This document shows positions 1 to 13,200 of a stretch of 64,000 nt of DNA, piece by piece. How positions within the stretch are numbered: the first letter of the stretch is position 1; every line of letters begins with the position of its first letter. The notes beneath the pieces are model-generated. The model searched no databases. It saw nothing but the letters and a program-made list of their open reading frames with translations, and was not told the origin of the DNA. This stretch comes from Eudorina sp. 2006-703-Eu-15. Its lineage: Eukaryota; Chlorophyta; Chlorophyceae; Chlamydomonadales; Volvocaceae. The position numbers and the translations under genes are program-made. The stretch spans positions 509,001 to 573,000 of the forward strand of contig BDSI01000046.1 in assembly GCA_003117195.1 (NCBI GenBank). Reading direction: 5' to 3'.

Positions 1-807
1 CCTGACGCGTTAGGAGGCCGGGGCTACCCCGCCGGTGGTTGTGGGCCTGGGCGGCGGCGGCGGTGACTGGCCCTCGGGCGGCAGTGGCGTGCAGGTCGCC
101 CACATGAACGGCATCGTCAGTGGCCAGGCGAGCGAAGCGCGCACGGACGTGCAGGTACGGCATTGCGACCTGGGAACGTGCAGTATGGCGGCAGTATAGC
201 AGGGTTCATGCGCATGGGCCAAAGCCAATCGGAACGCAACCCTTCCCCGCCTTCCCCCTCCGCCAATCACCTGACGCGTTAGGAGGCCGGGGCTACCCCG
301 CCGGTGGTTGTGGGCCTGGGCGGCGGCGGCGGTGACTGGCCCTCGGCGGCGGTGGCGTGCAGGTCGCCCACATGAACGGCATGGTCAGCGGCAAGGCGAG
401 CGAAGCACGCACGGACGTGCAGGTACGGCATTGCGACCTGGGAAACGTGCAGTATGGCGGCAGTATAGCAGGGTTCATGCGCATGGGCCAAAGCCAATCG
501 GAACGCAACCCTTCCCCGCCTTCCCCCTCCGCCAATCACCTGACGCGTTAGGAGGCCGGGGCTACCCCGCCGGTGGTTGTGGGCCTGGGCGGCGGCGGCG
601 GTGACTGGCCCTCGGGCGGCGGTGGCGTGCAGGTCGCCCACATGAACGGCATGGTCAGCGGCCAGGCGAGCGAAGCGCGCACGGACGTGCAGGTACGGCA
701 TTGCGACCTGGGAACGTGCAGTATGGCGGCAGTATAGCAGGGTTCATGCGCATGGGCCAAAGCCAATCGGAACGCAACCCTTCCCCGCCTTCCCCCTCCG
801 CCAATCA

Positions 808-3800
808 CCTGACGCGTTAGGAGGCCGGGGCTACCCCGCCGGTGGTTGTGGGCCTGGGCGGCGGCGGCGGTGACTGGCCCTCGGGCGGCAGTGGCGTGCA
901 GGTCGCCCACATGAACGGCATCGTCAGTGGCCAGGCGAGCGAAGCGCGCACGGACGTGCAGGTACGGCATTGCGACCTGGGAACGTGCAGTATGGCGGCA
1001 GTATAGCAGGGTTCATGCGCATGGGCCAAAGCCAATCGGAACGCAACCCTTCCCCGCCTTCCCCCTCCGCCAATCACCTGACGCGTTAGGAGGCCGGGGC
1101 TACCCCGCCGGTGGTTGTGGGCCTGGGCGGCGGCGGCGGTGACTGGCCCTCGGGCGGCAGTGGCGTGCAGGTCGCCCACATGAACGGCATGGTCAGCGGC
1201 CAGGCGAGCGAAGCGCGCACGGACGTGCAGGTACGGCATTGCGAACTGGGAAACGTGCAGTATGGCGGCAGTATAGCAGGGTTCATGCGCATGGGCCAAA
1301 GCCAATCGGAACGCAACCCTTCCCCGCCTTCCCCCTCCGCCAATCACCTGACGCGTTAGGAGGCCGGGGCTACCCCGCCGGTGGTTGTGGGCCTGGGCGG
1401 CGGCGGCGGTGACTGGCCCTCGGGCGGCGGTGGCGTGCAGGTCGCCCACATGAACGGCATGGTCAGCGGCAAGGCGAGCGAAGCGCGCACGGACGTGCAG
1501 GTACGGCATTGCGACCTGGGAACGTGCAGTATGGCGGCAGTATAGCAGGGTTCATGCGCATGGGCCAAAGCCAATCGGAACGCAACCCTTCCCCGCCTTC
1601 CCCTCCGCCAATCACCTGACGCGTTAGGAGGCCGGGGCTACCCCGCCGGTGGTTGTGGGCCTGGGCGGCGGCGGCGGTGACTGGCCCTCGGCGGCAGTGG
1701 CGTGCAGGTCGCCCACATGAACGGCATCGTCAGTGGCCAGGCGAGCGAAGCGCGCACGGACGTGCAGGTACGGCATTGCGACCTGGGAACGTGCAGTATG
1801 GCGGCAGTATAGCAGGGTTCATGCGCATGGGCCAAAGCCAATCGGAACGCAACCCTTCCCCGCCTTCCCCCTCCGCCAATCACCTGACGCGTTAGGAGGC
1901 CGGGGCTACCCGCCGGTGGTTGTGGGCCTGGGCGGCGGCGGCGGTGACTGGCCCTCGGGCGGCAGTGGCGTGCAGGTCGCCCACATGAACGGCATGGTCA
2001 GCGGCCAGGCGAGCGAAGCGCGCACGGACGTGCAGGTACGGCATTGCGAACTGGGAAACGTGCAGTATGGCGGCAGTATAGCAGGGTTCATGCGCATGGG
2101 CCAAAGCCAATCGGAACGCAACCCTTCCCCGCCTTCCCCCTCCGCCAATCACCTGACGCGTTAGGAGGCCGGGGCTACCCCGCCGGTGGTTGTGGGCCTG
2201 GGCGGCGGCGGCGGTGACTGGCCCTCGGCGGCGGTGGCGTGCAGGTCGCCCACATGAACGGCATGGTCAGCGGCAAGGCGAGCGAAGCGCGCACGGACGT
2301 GCAGGTACGGCATTGCGACCTGGGAACGTGCAGTATGGCGGCAGTATAGCAGGGTTCATGCGCATGGGCCAAAGCCAATCGGAACGCAACCCTTCCCCGC
2401 CTTCCCCCTCCGCCAATCACCTGACGCGTTAGGAGGCCGGGGCTACCCCGCCGGTGGTTGTGGGCCTGGGCGGCGCGGCGGTGACTGGCCCTCGGCGGCG
2501 GTGGCGTGCAGGTCGCCCACATGAACGGCATGGTCAGCGGCCAGGCGAGCGAAGCGCGCACGGACGTGCAGGTACGGCATTGCGACCTGGGAACGTGCAG
2601 TATGGCGGCAGTATAGCAGGGTTCATGCGCATGGGCCAAAGCCAATCGGAACGCAACCCTTCCCCGCCTTCCCCCTCCGCCAATCACCTGACGCGTTAGG
2701 AGGCCGGGGCTACCCCGCCGGTGGTTGTGGGCCTGGGCGGCGGCGGCGGTGACTGGCCCTCGGGCGGCAGTGGCGTGCAGGTCGCCCACATGAACGGCAT
2801 CGTCAGTGGCCAGGCGAGCGAAGCGCGCACGGACGTGCAGGTACGGCATTGCGACCTGGGAACGTGCAGTATGGCGGCAGTATAGCAGGGTTCATGCGCA
2901 TGGGCCAAAGCCAATCGGAACGCAACCCTTCCCGCCTTCCCCCTCCGCCAATCACCTGACGCGTTAGGAGGCCGGGGCTACCCCGCCGGTGGTTGTGGGC
3001 CTGGGCGGCGGCGGCGGTGACTGGCCCTCGGGCGGCAGTGGCGTGCAGGTCGCCCACATGAACGGCATGGTCAGCGGCCAGGCGAGCGAAGCGCGCACGG
3101 ACGTGCAGGTACGGCATTGCGAACTGGGAAACGTGCAGTATGGCGGCAGTATAGCAGGGTTCATGCGCATGGGCCAAAGCCAATCGGAACGCAACCCTTC
3201 CCCGCCTTCCCCCTCCGCCAATCACCTGACGCGTTAGGAGGCCGGGGCTACCCCGCGGTGGTTGTGGGCCTGGGCGGCGGCGGCGGTGACTGGCCCTCGG
3301 GCGGCGGTGGCGTGCAGGTCGCCCACATGAACGGCATGGTCAGCGGCAAGGCGAGCGAAGCGCGCACGGACGTGCAGGTACGGCATTGCGACCTGGGAAC
3401 GTGCAGTATGGCGGCAGTATAGCAGGGTTCATGCGCATGGGCCAAAGCCAATCGGAACGCAACCCTTCCCCGCCTTCCCCCTCCGCCAATCACCTGACGC
3501 GTTAGGAGGCCGGGGCTACCCGCCGGTGGTTGTGGGCCTGGGCGGCGGCGGCGGTGACTGGCCCTCGGCGGCAGTGGCGTGCAGGTCGCCCACATGAACG
3601 GCATCGTCAGTGGCCAGGCGAGCGAAGCGCGCACGGACGTGCAGGTACGGCATTGCGACCTGGGAACGTGCAGTATGGCGGCAGTATAGCAGGGTTCATG
3701 CGCATGGGCCAAAGCCAATCGGAACGCAACCCTTCCCCGCCTTCCCCCTCCGCCAATCACCTGACGCGTTAGGAGGCCGGGGCTACCCCGCCGGTGGTTG

Positions 3801-4297
3801 TGGGCCTGGGCGGCGGCGGCGGTGACTGGCCCTCGGCGGCAGTGGCGTGCAGGTCGCCCACATGAACGGCATGGTCAGCGGCCAGGCGAGCGAAGCGCGC
3901 ACGGACGTGCAGGTACGGCATTGCGAACTGGGAAACGTGCAGTATGGCGGCAGTATAGCAGGGTTCATGCGCATGGGCCAAAGCCAATCGGAACGCAACC
4001 CTTCCCCGCCTTCCCCCTCCGCCAATCACCTGACGCGTTAGGAGGCCGGGGCTACCCCGCCGGTGGTTGTGGGCCTGGGCGGCGGCGGCGGTGACTGGCC
4101 CTCGGGCGGCGGTGGCGTGCAGGTCGCCCACATGAACGGCATGGTCAGCGGCAAGGCGAGCGAAGCGCGCACGGACGTGCAGGTACGGCATTGCGACCTG
4201 GGAACGTGCAGTATGGCGGCAGTATAGCAGGGTTCATGCGCATGGGCCAAAGCCAATCGGAACGCAACCCTTCCCCGCCTTCCCCCTCCGCCAATCA
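808..4297. repeat. Trimeric higher-order repeat within the satellite (~808 bp)
   Basis: Monomers here follow a repeating order of three types. Type 1 has CAGTGGC, ATCGTCAGT and GACCTGGGAACG. Type 2 has CAGTGGC, ATGGTCAGC and GAACTGGGAAACG. Type 3 has CGGTGGC, GGCAAGG and GACCTGGGAACG. The triplet occurs at 808-1614, 1615-2419, 2687-3492 and 3493-4297, with one extra monomer at 2420-2686. To the right the order becomes irregular. Confidence 0.7.
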
Positions 4298-7200
4298 CCT
4301 GACGCGTTAGGAGGCCGGGCTACCCGCCGGTGGTTGTGGCCTGGGCGGCGGCGGCGGTGACTGGCCCTCGGGCGGCGGTGGCGTGCAGGTCGCCCACATG
4401 AACGGCATGGTCAGCGGCCAGGCGAGCGAAGCGCGCACGGACGTGCAGGTACGGCATTGCGACCTGGGAACGTGCAGTATGGCGGCAGTATAGCAGGGTT
4501 CATGCGCATGGGCCAAAGCCAATCGGAACGCAACCCTTCCCCGCCTTCCCCCTCCGCCAATCACCTGACGCGTTAGGAGGCCGGGGCTACCCCGCCGGTG
4601 GTTGTGGGCCTGGGCGGCGGCGGCGGTGACTGGCCCTCGGGCGGCGGTGGCGTGCAGGTCGCCCACATGAACGGCATGGTCAGCGGCAAGGCGAGCGAAG
4701 CGCGCACGGACGTGCAGGTACGGCATTGCGACCTGGGAACGTGCAGTATGGCGGCAGTATAGCAGGGTTCATGCGCATGGGCCAAAGCCAATCGGAACGC
4801 AACCCTTCCCCGCCTTCCCCCTCCGCCAATCACCTGACGCGTTAGGAGGCCGGGGCTACCCCGCCGGTGGTTGTGGGCCTGGGCGGCGGCGGCGGTGACT
4901 GGCCCTCGGCGGCGGTGGCGTGCAGGTCGCCCACATGAACGGCATGGTCAGCGGCAAGGCGAGCGAAGCGCGCACGGACGTGCAGGTACGGCATTGCGAC
5001 CTGGGAACGTGCAGTATGGCGGCAGTATAGCAGGGTTCATGCGCATGGGCCAAAGCCAATCGGAACGCAACCCTTCCCCGCCTTCCCCCTCCGCCAATCA
5101 CCTGACGCGTTAGGAGGCCGGGGCTACCCCGCCGGTGGTTGTGGGCCTGGGCGGCGGCGGCGGTGACTGGCCCTCGGCGGCGGTGGCGTGCAGGTCGCCC
5201 ACATGAACGGCATGGTCAGCGGCCAGGCGAGCGAAGCGCGCACGGACGTGCAGGTACGGCATTGCGACCTGGGAACGTGCAGTATGGCGGCAGTATAGCA
5301 GGGTTCATGCGCATGGGCCAAAGCCAATCGGAACGCAACCCTTCCCGCCTTCCCCTCCGCCAATCACCTGACGCGTTAGGAGGCCGGGGCTACCCCGCCG
5401 GTGGTTGTGGGCCTGGGCGGCGGCGGCGGTGACTGGCCCTCGGCGGCGGTGGCGTGCAGGTCGCCCACATGAACGGCATGGTCAGCGGCCAGGCGAGCGA
5501 AGCGCGCACGGACGTGCAGGTACGGCATTGCGACCTGGGAACGTGCAGTATGGCGGCAGTATAGCAGGGTTCATGCGCATGGGCCAAAGCCAATCGGAAC
5601 GCAACCCTTCCCCGCCTTCCCCTCCGCCAATCACCTGACGCGTTAGGAGGCCGGGGCTACCCCGCCGGTGGTTGTGGGCCTGGGCGGCGGCGGCGGTGAC
5701 TGGCCCTCGGGCGGCGGTGGCGTGCAGGTCGCCCACATGAACGGCATGGTCAGCGGCAAGGCGAGCGAAGCGCGCACGGACGTGCAGGTACGGCATTGCG
5801 ACCTGGGAACGTGCAGTATGGCGGCAGTATAGCAGGGTTCATGCGCATGGGCCAAAGCCAATCGGAACGCAACCCTTCCCGCCTTCCCCCTCCGCCAATC
5901 ACCTGACGCGTTAGGAGGCCGGGGCTACCCCGCCGGTGGTTGTGGGCCTGGGCGGCGGCGGCGGTGACTGGCCCTCGGGCGGCGGTGGCGTGCAGGTCGC
6001 CCACATGAACGGCATGGTCAGCGGCAAGGCGAGCGAAGCGCGCACGGACGTGCAGGTACGGCATTGCGACCTGGGAACGTGCAGTATGGCGGCAGTATAG
6101 CAGGGTTCATGCGCATGGGCCAAAGCCAATCGGAACGCAACCCTTCCCCGCCTTCCCCCTCCGCCAATCACCTGACGCGTTAGGAGGCCGGGGCTACCCC
6201 GCCGGTGGTTGTGGGCCTGGGCGGCGGCGGCGGTGACTGGCCTCGGGCGGCGGTGGCGTGCAGGTCGCCCACATGAACGGCATGGTCAGCGGCCAGGCGA
6301 GCGAAGCGCGCACGGACGTGCAGGTACGGCATTGCGACCTGGGAACGTGCAGTATGGCGGCAGTATAGCAGGGTTCATGCGCATGGGCCAAAGCCAATCG
6401 GAACGCAACCCTTCCCCGCCTTCCCCCTCCGCCAATCACCTGACGCGTTAGGAGGCCGGGGCTACCCCGCCGGTGGTTGTGGGCCTGGGCGGCGGCGGCG
6501 GTGACTGGCCCTCGGGCGGCGGTGGCGTGCAGGTCGCCCACATGAACGGCATGGTCAGCGGCCAGGCGAGCGAAGCGCGCACGGACGTGCAGGTACGGCA
6601 TTGCGAACTGGGAAACGTGCAGTATGGCGGCAGTATAGCAGGGTTCATGCGCATGGGCCAAAGCCAATCGGAACGCAACCCTTCCCCGCCTTCCCCTCCG
6701 CCAATCACCTGACGCGTTAGGAGGCCGGGGCTACCCCGCCGGTGGTTGTGGGCCTGGGCGGCGGCGGCGGTGACTGGCCCTCGGGCGGCGGTGGCGTGCA
6801 GGTCGCCCACATGAACGGCATGGTCAGCGGCAAGGCGAGCGAAGCGCGCACGGACGTGCAGGTACGGCATTGCGACCTGGGAACGTGCAGTATGGCGGCA
6901 GTATAGCAGGGTTCATGCGCATGGGCCAAAGCCAATCGGAACGCAACCCTTCCCCGCCTTCCCCCTCCGCCAATCACCTGACGCGTTAGGAGGCCGGGGC
7001 TACCCCGCCGGTGGTTGTGGGCCTGGGCGGCGGCGGCGGTGACTGGCCCTCGGGCGGCGGTGGCGTGCAGGTCGCCCACATGAACGGCATGGTCAGCGGC
7101 CAGGCGAGCGAAGCGCGCACGGACGTGCAGGTACGGCATTGCGACCTGGGAACGTGCAGTATGGCGGCAGTATAGCAGGGTTCATGCGCATGGGCCAAAG

Positions 7201-10200
7201 CCAATCGGAACGCAACCCTTCCCCGCCTTCCCCCTCCGCCAATCACCTGACGCGTTAGGAGGCCGGGGCTACCCCGCCGGTGGTTGTGGGCCTGGGCGGC
7301 GGCGGCGGTGACTGGCCCTCGGGCGGCAGTGGCGTGCAGGTCGCCCACATGAACGGCATGGTCAGCGGCCAGGCGAGCGAAGCGCGCACGGACGTGCAGG
7401 TACGGCATTGCGAACTGGGAACGTGCAGTATGGCGGCAGTATAGCAGGGTTCATGCGCATGGGCCAAAGCCAATCGGAACGCAACCCTTCCCCGCCTTCC
7501 CCCTCCGCCAATCACCTGACGCGTTAGGAGGCCGGGCTACCCCGCCGGTGGTTGTGGGCCTGGGCGGCGGCGGCGGTGACTGGCCCTCGGGCGGCGGTGG
7601 CGTGCAGGTCGCCCACATGAACGGCATGGTCAGCGGCAAGGCGAGCGAAGCGCGCACGGACGTGCAGGTACGGCATTGCGACCTGGGAACGTGCAGTATG
7701 GCGGCAGTATAGCAGGGTTCATGCGCATGGGCCAAAGCCAATCGGAACGCAACCCTTCCCCGCCTTCCCCTCCGCCAATCACCTGACGCGTTAGGAGGCC
7801 GGGGCTACCCCGCCGGTGGTTGTGGGCCTGGGCGGCGGCGGCGGTGACTGGCCCTCGGGCGGCGGTGGCGTGCAGGTCGCCCACATGAACGGCATGGTCA
7901 GCGGCCAGGCGAGCGAAGCGCGCACGGACGTGCAGGTACGGCATTGCGACCTGGGAACGTGCAGTATGGCGGCAGTATAGCAGGGTTCATGCGCATGGGC
8001 CAAAGCCAATCGGAACGCAACCCTTCCCCGCCTTCCCCCTCCGCCAATCACCTGACGCGTTAGGAGGCCGGGGCTACCCCGCCGGTGGTTGTGGGCCTGG
8101 GCGGCGGCGGCGGTGACTGGCCCTCGGCGGCGGTGGCGTGCAGGTCGCCCACATGAACGGCATGGTCAGTGGCAGGCGAGCGAAGCGCGCACGGACGTGC
8201 AGGTACGGCATTGCGACCTGGGAACGTGCAGTATGGCGGCAGTATAGCAGGGTTCATGCGCATGGGCCAAAGCCAATCGGAACGCAACCCTTCCCCGCCT
8301 TCCCCCTCCGCCAATCACCTGACGCGTTAGGAGGCCGGGGCTACCCGCCGGTGGTTGTGGGCCTGGGCGGCGGCGGCGGTGACTGGCCCTCGGGCGGCGG
8401 TGGCGTGCAGGTCGCCACATGAACGGCATGGTCAGCGGCAAGGCGAGCGAAGCGCGCACGGACGTGCAGGTACGGCATTGCGACCTGGGAACGTGCAGTA
8501 TGGCGGCAGTATAGCAGGGTTCATGCGCATGGGCCAAAGCCAATCGGAACGCAACCCTTCCCGCCTTCCCCCTCCGCCAATCACCTGACGCGTTAGGAGG
8601 CCGGGGCTACCCGCCGGTGGTTGTGGGCCTGGGCGGCGGCGGCGGTGACTGGCCCTCGGGCGGCGGTGGCGTGCAGGTCGCCCACATGAACGGCATGGTC
8701 AGCGGCCAGGCGAGCGAAGCGCGCACGGACGTGCAGGTACGGCATTGCGACCTGGGAACGTGCAGTATGGCGGCAGTATAGCAGGGTTCATGCGCATGGG
8801 CCAAAGCCAATCGGAACGCAACCCTTCCCCGCCTTCCCCCTCCGCCAATCACCTGACGCGTTAGGAGGCCGGGGCTACCCCGCCGGTGGTTGTGGGCCTG
8901 GGCGGCGGCGGCGGTGACTGGCCCTCGGGCGGCGGTGGCGTGCAGGTCGCCCACATGAACGGCATGGTCAGCGGCAAGGCGAGCGAAGCGCGCACGGACG
9001 TGCAGGTACGGCATTGCGACCTGGGAACGTGCAGTATGGCGGCAGTATAGCAGGGTTCATGCGCATGGGCCAAAGCCAATCGGAACGCAACCCTTCCCGC
9101 CTTCCCCCTCCGCCAATCACCTGACGCGTTAGGAGGCCGGGGCTACCCCGCCGGTGGTTGTGGGCCTGGGCGGCGGCGGCGGTGACTGGCCCTCGGGCGG
9201 CGGTGGCGTGCAGGTCGCCCACATGAACGGCATGGTCAGCGGCCAGGCGAGCGAAGCGCGCACGGACGTGCAGGTACGGCATTGCGACCTGGGAACGTGC
9301 AGTATGGCGGCAGTATAGCAGGGTTCATGCGCATGGGCCAAAGCCAATCGGAACGCAACCCTTCCCCGCCTTCCCCTCCGCCAATCACCTGACGCGTTAG
9401 GAGGCCGGGGCTACCCCGCCGGTGGTTGTGGGCCTGGGCGGCGGCGGCGGTGACTGGCCCTCGGGCGGCGGTGGCGTGCAGGTCGCCCACATGAACGGCA
9501 TGGTCAGCGGCCAGGCGAGCGAAGCGCGCACGGACGTGCAGGTACGGCATTGCGACCTGGGAACGTGCAGTATGGCGGCAGTATAGCAGGGTTCATGCGC
9601 ATGGGCCAAAGCCAATCGGAACGCAACCCTTCCCCGCCTTCCCCCTCCGCCAATCACCTGACGCGTTAGGAGGCCGGGGCTACCCCGCCGGTGGTTGTGG
9701 GCCTGGGCGGCGGCGGCGGTGACTGGCCCTCGGGCGCGGTGGCGTGCAGGTCGCCCACATGAACGGCATGGTCAGCGGCAAGGCGAGCGAAGCGCGCACG
9801 GACGTGCAGGTACGGCATTGCGACCTGGGAACGTGCAGTATGGCGGCAGTATAGCAGGGTTCATGCGCATGGGCCAAAGCCAATCGGAACGCAACCCTTC
9901 CCCGCCTTCCCCCTCCGCCAATCACCTGACGCGTTAGGAGGCCGGGGCTACCCCGCCGGTGGTTGTGGGCCTGGGCGGCGGCGGCGGTGACTGGCCCTCG
10001 GGCGGCGGTGGCGTGCAGGTCGCCCACATGAACGGCATGGTCAGCGGCCAGGCGAGCGAAGCGCGCACGGACGTGCAGGTACGGCATTGCGACCTGGGAA
10101 CGTGCAGTATGGCGGCAGTATAGCAGGGTTCATGCGCATGGGCCAAAGCCAATCGGAACGCAACCCTTCCCCGCCTTCCCCCTCCGCCAATCACCTGACG

Positions 10201-13200
10201 CGTTAGGAGGCCGGGGCTACCCCGCCGGTGGTTGTGGGCCTGGGCGGCGGCGGCGGTGACTGGCCCTCGGCGGCGGTGGCGTGCAGGTCGCCCACATGAA
10301 CGGCATGGTCAGCGGCAAGGCGAGCGAAGCGCGCACGGACGTGCAGGTACGGCATTGCGACCTGGGAACGTGCAGTATGGCGGCAGTATAGCAGGGTTCA
10401 TGCGCATGGGCCAAAGCCAATCGGAACGCAACCCTTCCCCGCCTTCCCCCTCCGCCAATCACCTGACGCGTTAGGAGGCCGGGGCTACCCCGCGGTGGTT
10501 GTGGGCCTGGGCGGCGGCGGCGGTGACTGGCCCTCGGGCGGCGGTGGCGTGCAGGTCGCCCACATGAACGGCATGGTCAGCGGCCAGGCGAGCGAAGCGC
10601 GCACGGACGTGCAGGTACGGCATTGCGAACTGGGAACGTGCAGTATGGCGGCAGTATAGCAGGGTTCATGCGCATGGGCCAAAGCCAATCGGAACGCAAC
10701 CCTTCCCCGCCTTCCCCCTCCGCCAATCACCTGACGCGTTAGGAGGCCGGGGCTACCCGCCGGTGGTTGTGGGCCTGGGCGGCGGCGGCGGTGACTGGCC
10801 CTCGGGCGGCGGTGGCGTGCAGGTCGCCCACATGAACGGCATGGTCAGCGGCCAGGCGAGCGAAGCGCGCACGGACGTGCAGGTACGGCATTGCGACCTG
10901 GGAACGTGCAGTATGGCGGCAGTATAGCAGGGTTCATGCGCATGGGCCAAAGCCAATCGGAACGCAACCCTTCCCCGCCTTCCCCCTCCGCCAATCACCT
11001 GACGCGTTAGGAGGCCGGGGCTACCCCGCCGGTGGTTGTGGGCCTGGGCGGCGGCGGCGGTGACTGGCCCTCGGGCGGCGGTGGCGTGCAGGTCGCCCAC
11101 ATGAACGGCATGGTCAGCGGCCAGGCGAGCGAAGCGCGCACGGACGTGCAGGTACGGCATTGCGACCTGGGAACGTGCAGTATGGCGGCAGTATAGCAGG
11201 GTTCATGCGCATGGGCCAAAGCCAATCGGAACGCAACCCTTCCCCGCCTTCCCCCTCCGCCAATCACCTGACGCGTTAGGAGGCCGGGGCTACCCCGCCG
11301 GTGGTTGTGGGCCTGGGCGGCGGCGGCGGTGACTGGCCCTCGGGCGGCGGTGGCGTGCAGGTCGCCCACATGAACGGCATGGTCAGCGGCCAGGCGAGCG
11401 AAGCGCGCACGGACGTGCAGGTACGGCATTGCGAACTGGGAACGTGCAGTATGGCGGCAGTATAGCAGGGTTCATGCGCATGGGCCAAAGCCAATCGGAA
11501 CGCAACCCTTCCCCGCCTTCCCCTCCGCCAATCACCTGACGCGTTAGGAGGCCGGGGCTACCCCGCCGGTGGTTGTGGGCCTGGGCGGCGGCGGCGGTGA
11601 CTGGCCCTCGGGCGGCGGTGGCGTGCAGGTCGCCCACATGAACGGCATGGTCAGCGGCCAGGCGAGCGAAGCGCGCACGGACGTGCAGGTACGGCATTGC
11701 GACCTGGGAACGTGCAGTATGGCGGCAGTATAGCAGGGTTCATGCGCATGGGCCAAAGCCAATCGGAACGCAACCCTTCCCCGCCTTCCCCCTCCGCCAA
11801 TCACCTGACGCGTTAGGAGGCCGGGCTACCCCGCCGGTGGTTGTGGGCCTGGGCGGCGGCGGCGGTGACTGGCCCTCGGGCGGCGGTGGCGTGCAGGTCG
11901 CCCACATGAACGGCATGGTCAGCGGCAAGGCGAGCGAAGCGCGCACGGACGTGCAGGTACGGCATTGCGAACTGGGAACGTGCAGTATGGCGGCAGTATA
12001 GCAGGGTTCATGCGCATGGGCCAAAGCCAATCGGAACGCAACCCTTCCCCGCCTTCCCCCTCCGCCAATCACCTGACGCGTTAGGAGGCCGGGGCTACCC
12101 CGCCGGTGGTTGTGGGCCTGGGCGGCGGCGGCGGTGACTGGCCCTCGGGCGGCGGTGGCGTGCAGGTCGCCCACATGAACGGCATGGTCAGCGGCCAGGC
12201 GAGCGAAGCGCGCACGGACGTGCAGGTACGGCATTGCGACCTGGGAACGTGCAGTATGGCGGCAGTATAGCAGGGTTCATGCGCATGGGCCAAAGCAATC
12301 GGAACGCAACCCTTCCCCGCCTTCCCCCTCCGCCAATCACCTGACGCGTTAGGAGGCCGGGGCTACCCCGCCGGTGGTTGTGGGCCTGGGCGGCGGCGGC
12401 GGTGACTGGCCCTCGGGCGGCGGTGGCGTGCAGGTCGCCCACATGAACGGCATGGTCAGCGGCCAGGCGAGCGAAGCGCGCACGGACGTGCAGGTACGGC
12501 ATTGCGAACTGGGAAACGTGCAGTATGGCGGCAGTATAGCAGGGTTCATGCGCATGGGCCAAAGCCAATCGGAACGCAACCCTTCCCGCCTTCCCCCTCC
12601 GCCAATCACCTGACGCGTTAGGAGGCCGGGGCTACCCCGCCGGTGGTTGTGGGCCTGGGCGGCGGCGGCGGTGACTGGCCCTCGGGCGGCGGTGGCGTGC
12701 AGGTCGCCCACATGAACGGCATGGTCAGCGGCAAGGCGAGCGAAGCGCGCACGGACGTGCAGGTACGGCATTGCGACCTGGGAACGTGCAGTATGGCGGC
12801 AGTATAGCAGGGTTCATGCGCATGGGCCAAAGCCAATCGGAACGCAACCCTTCCCCGCCTTCCCCTCCGCCAATCACCTGACGCGTTAGGAGGCCGGGGC
12901 TACCCCGCCGGTGGTTGTGGGCCTGGGCGGCGGCGGCGGTGACTGGCCCTCGGGCGGCGGTGGCGTGCAGGTCGCCCACATGAACGGCATGGTCAGCGGC
13001 CAGGCGAGCGAAGCGCGCACGGACGTGCAGGTACGGCATTGCGACCTGGGAACGTGCAGTATGGCGGCAGTATAGCAGGGTTCATGCGCATGGGCCAAAG
13101 CCAATCGGAACGCAACCCTTCCCCGCCTTCCCCCTCCGCCAATCACCTGACGCGTTAGGAGGCCGGGGCTACCCCGCCGGTGGTTGTGGGCCTGGGCGGC

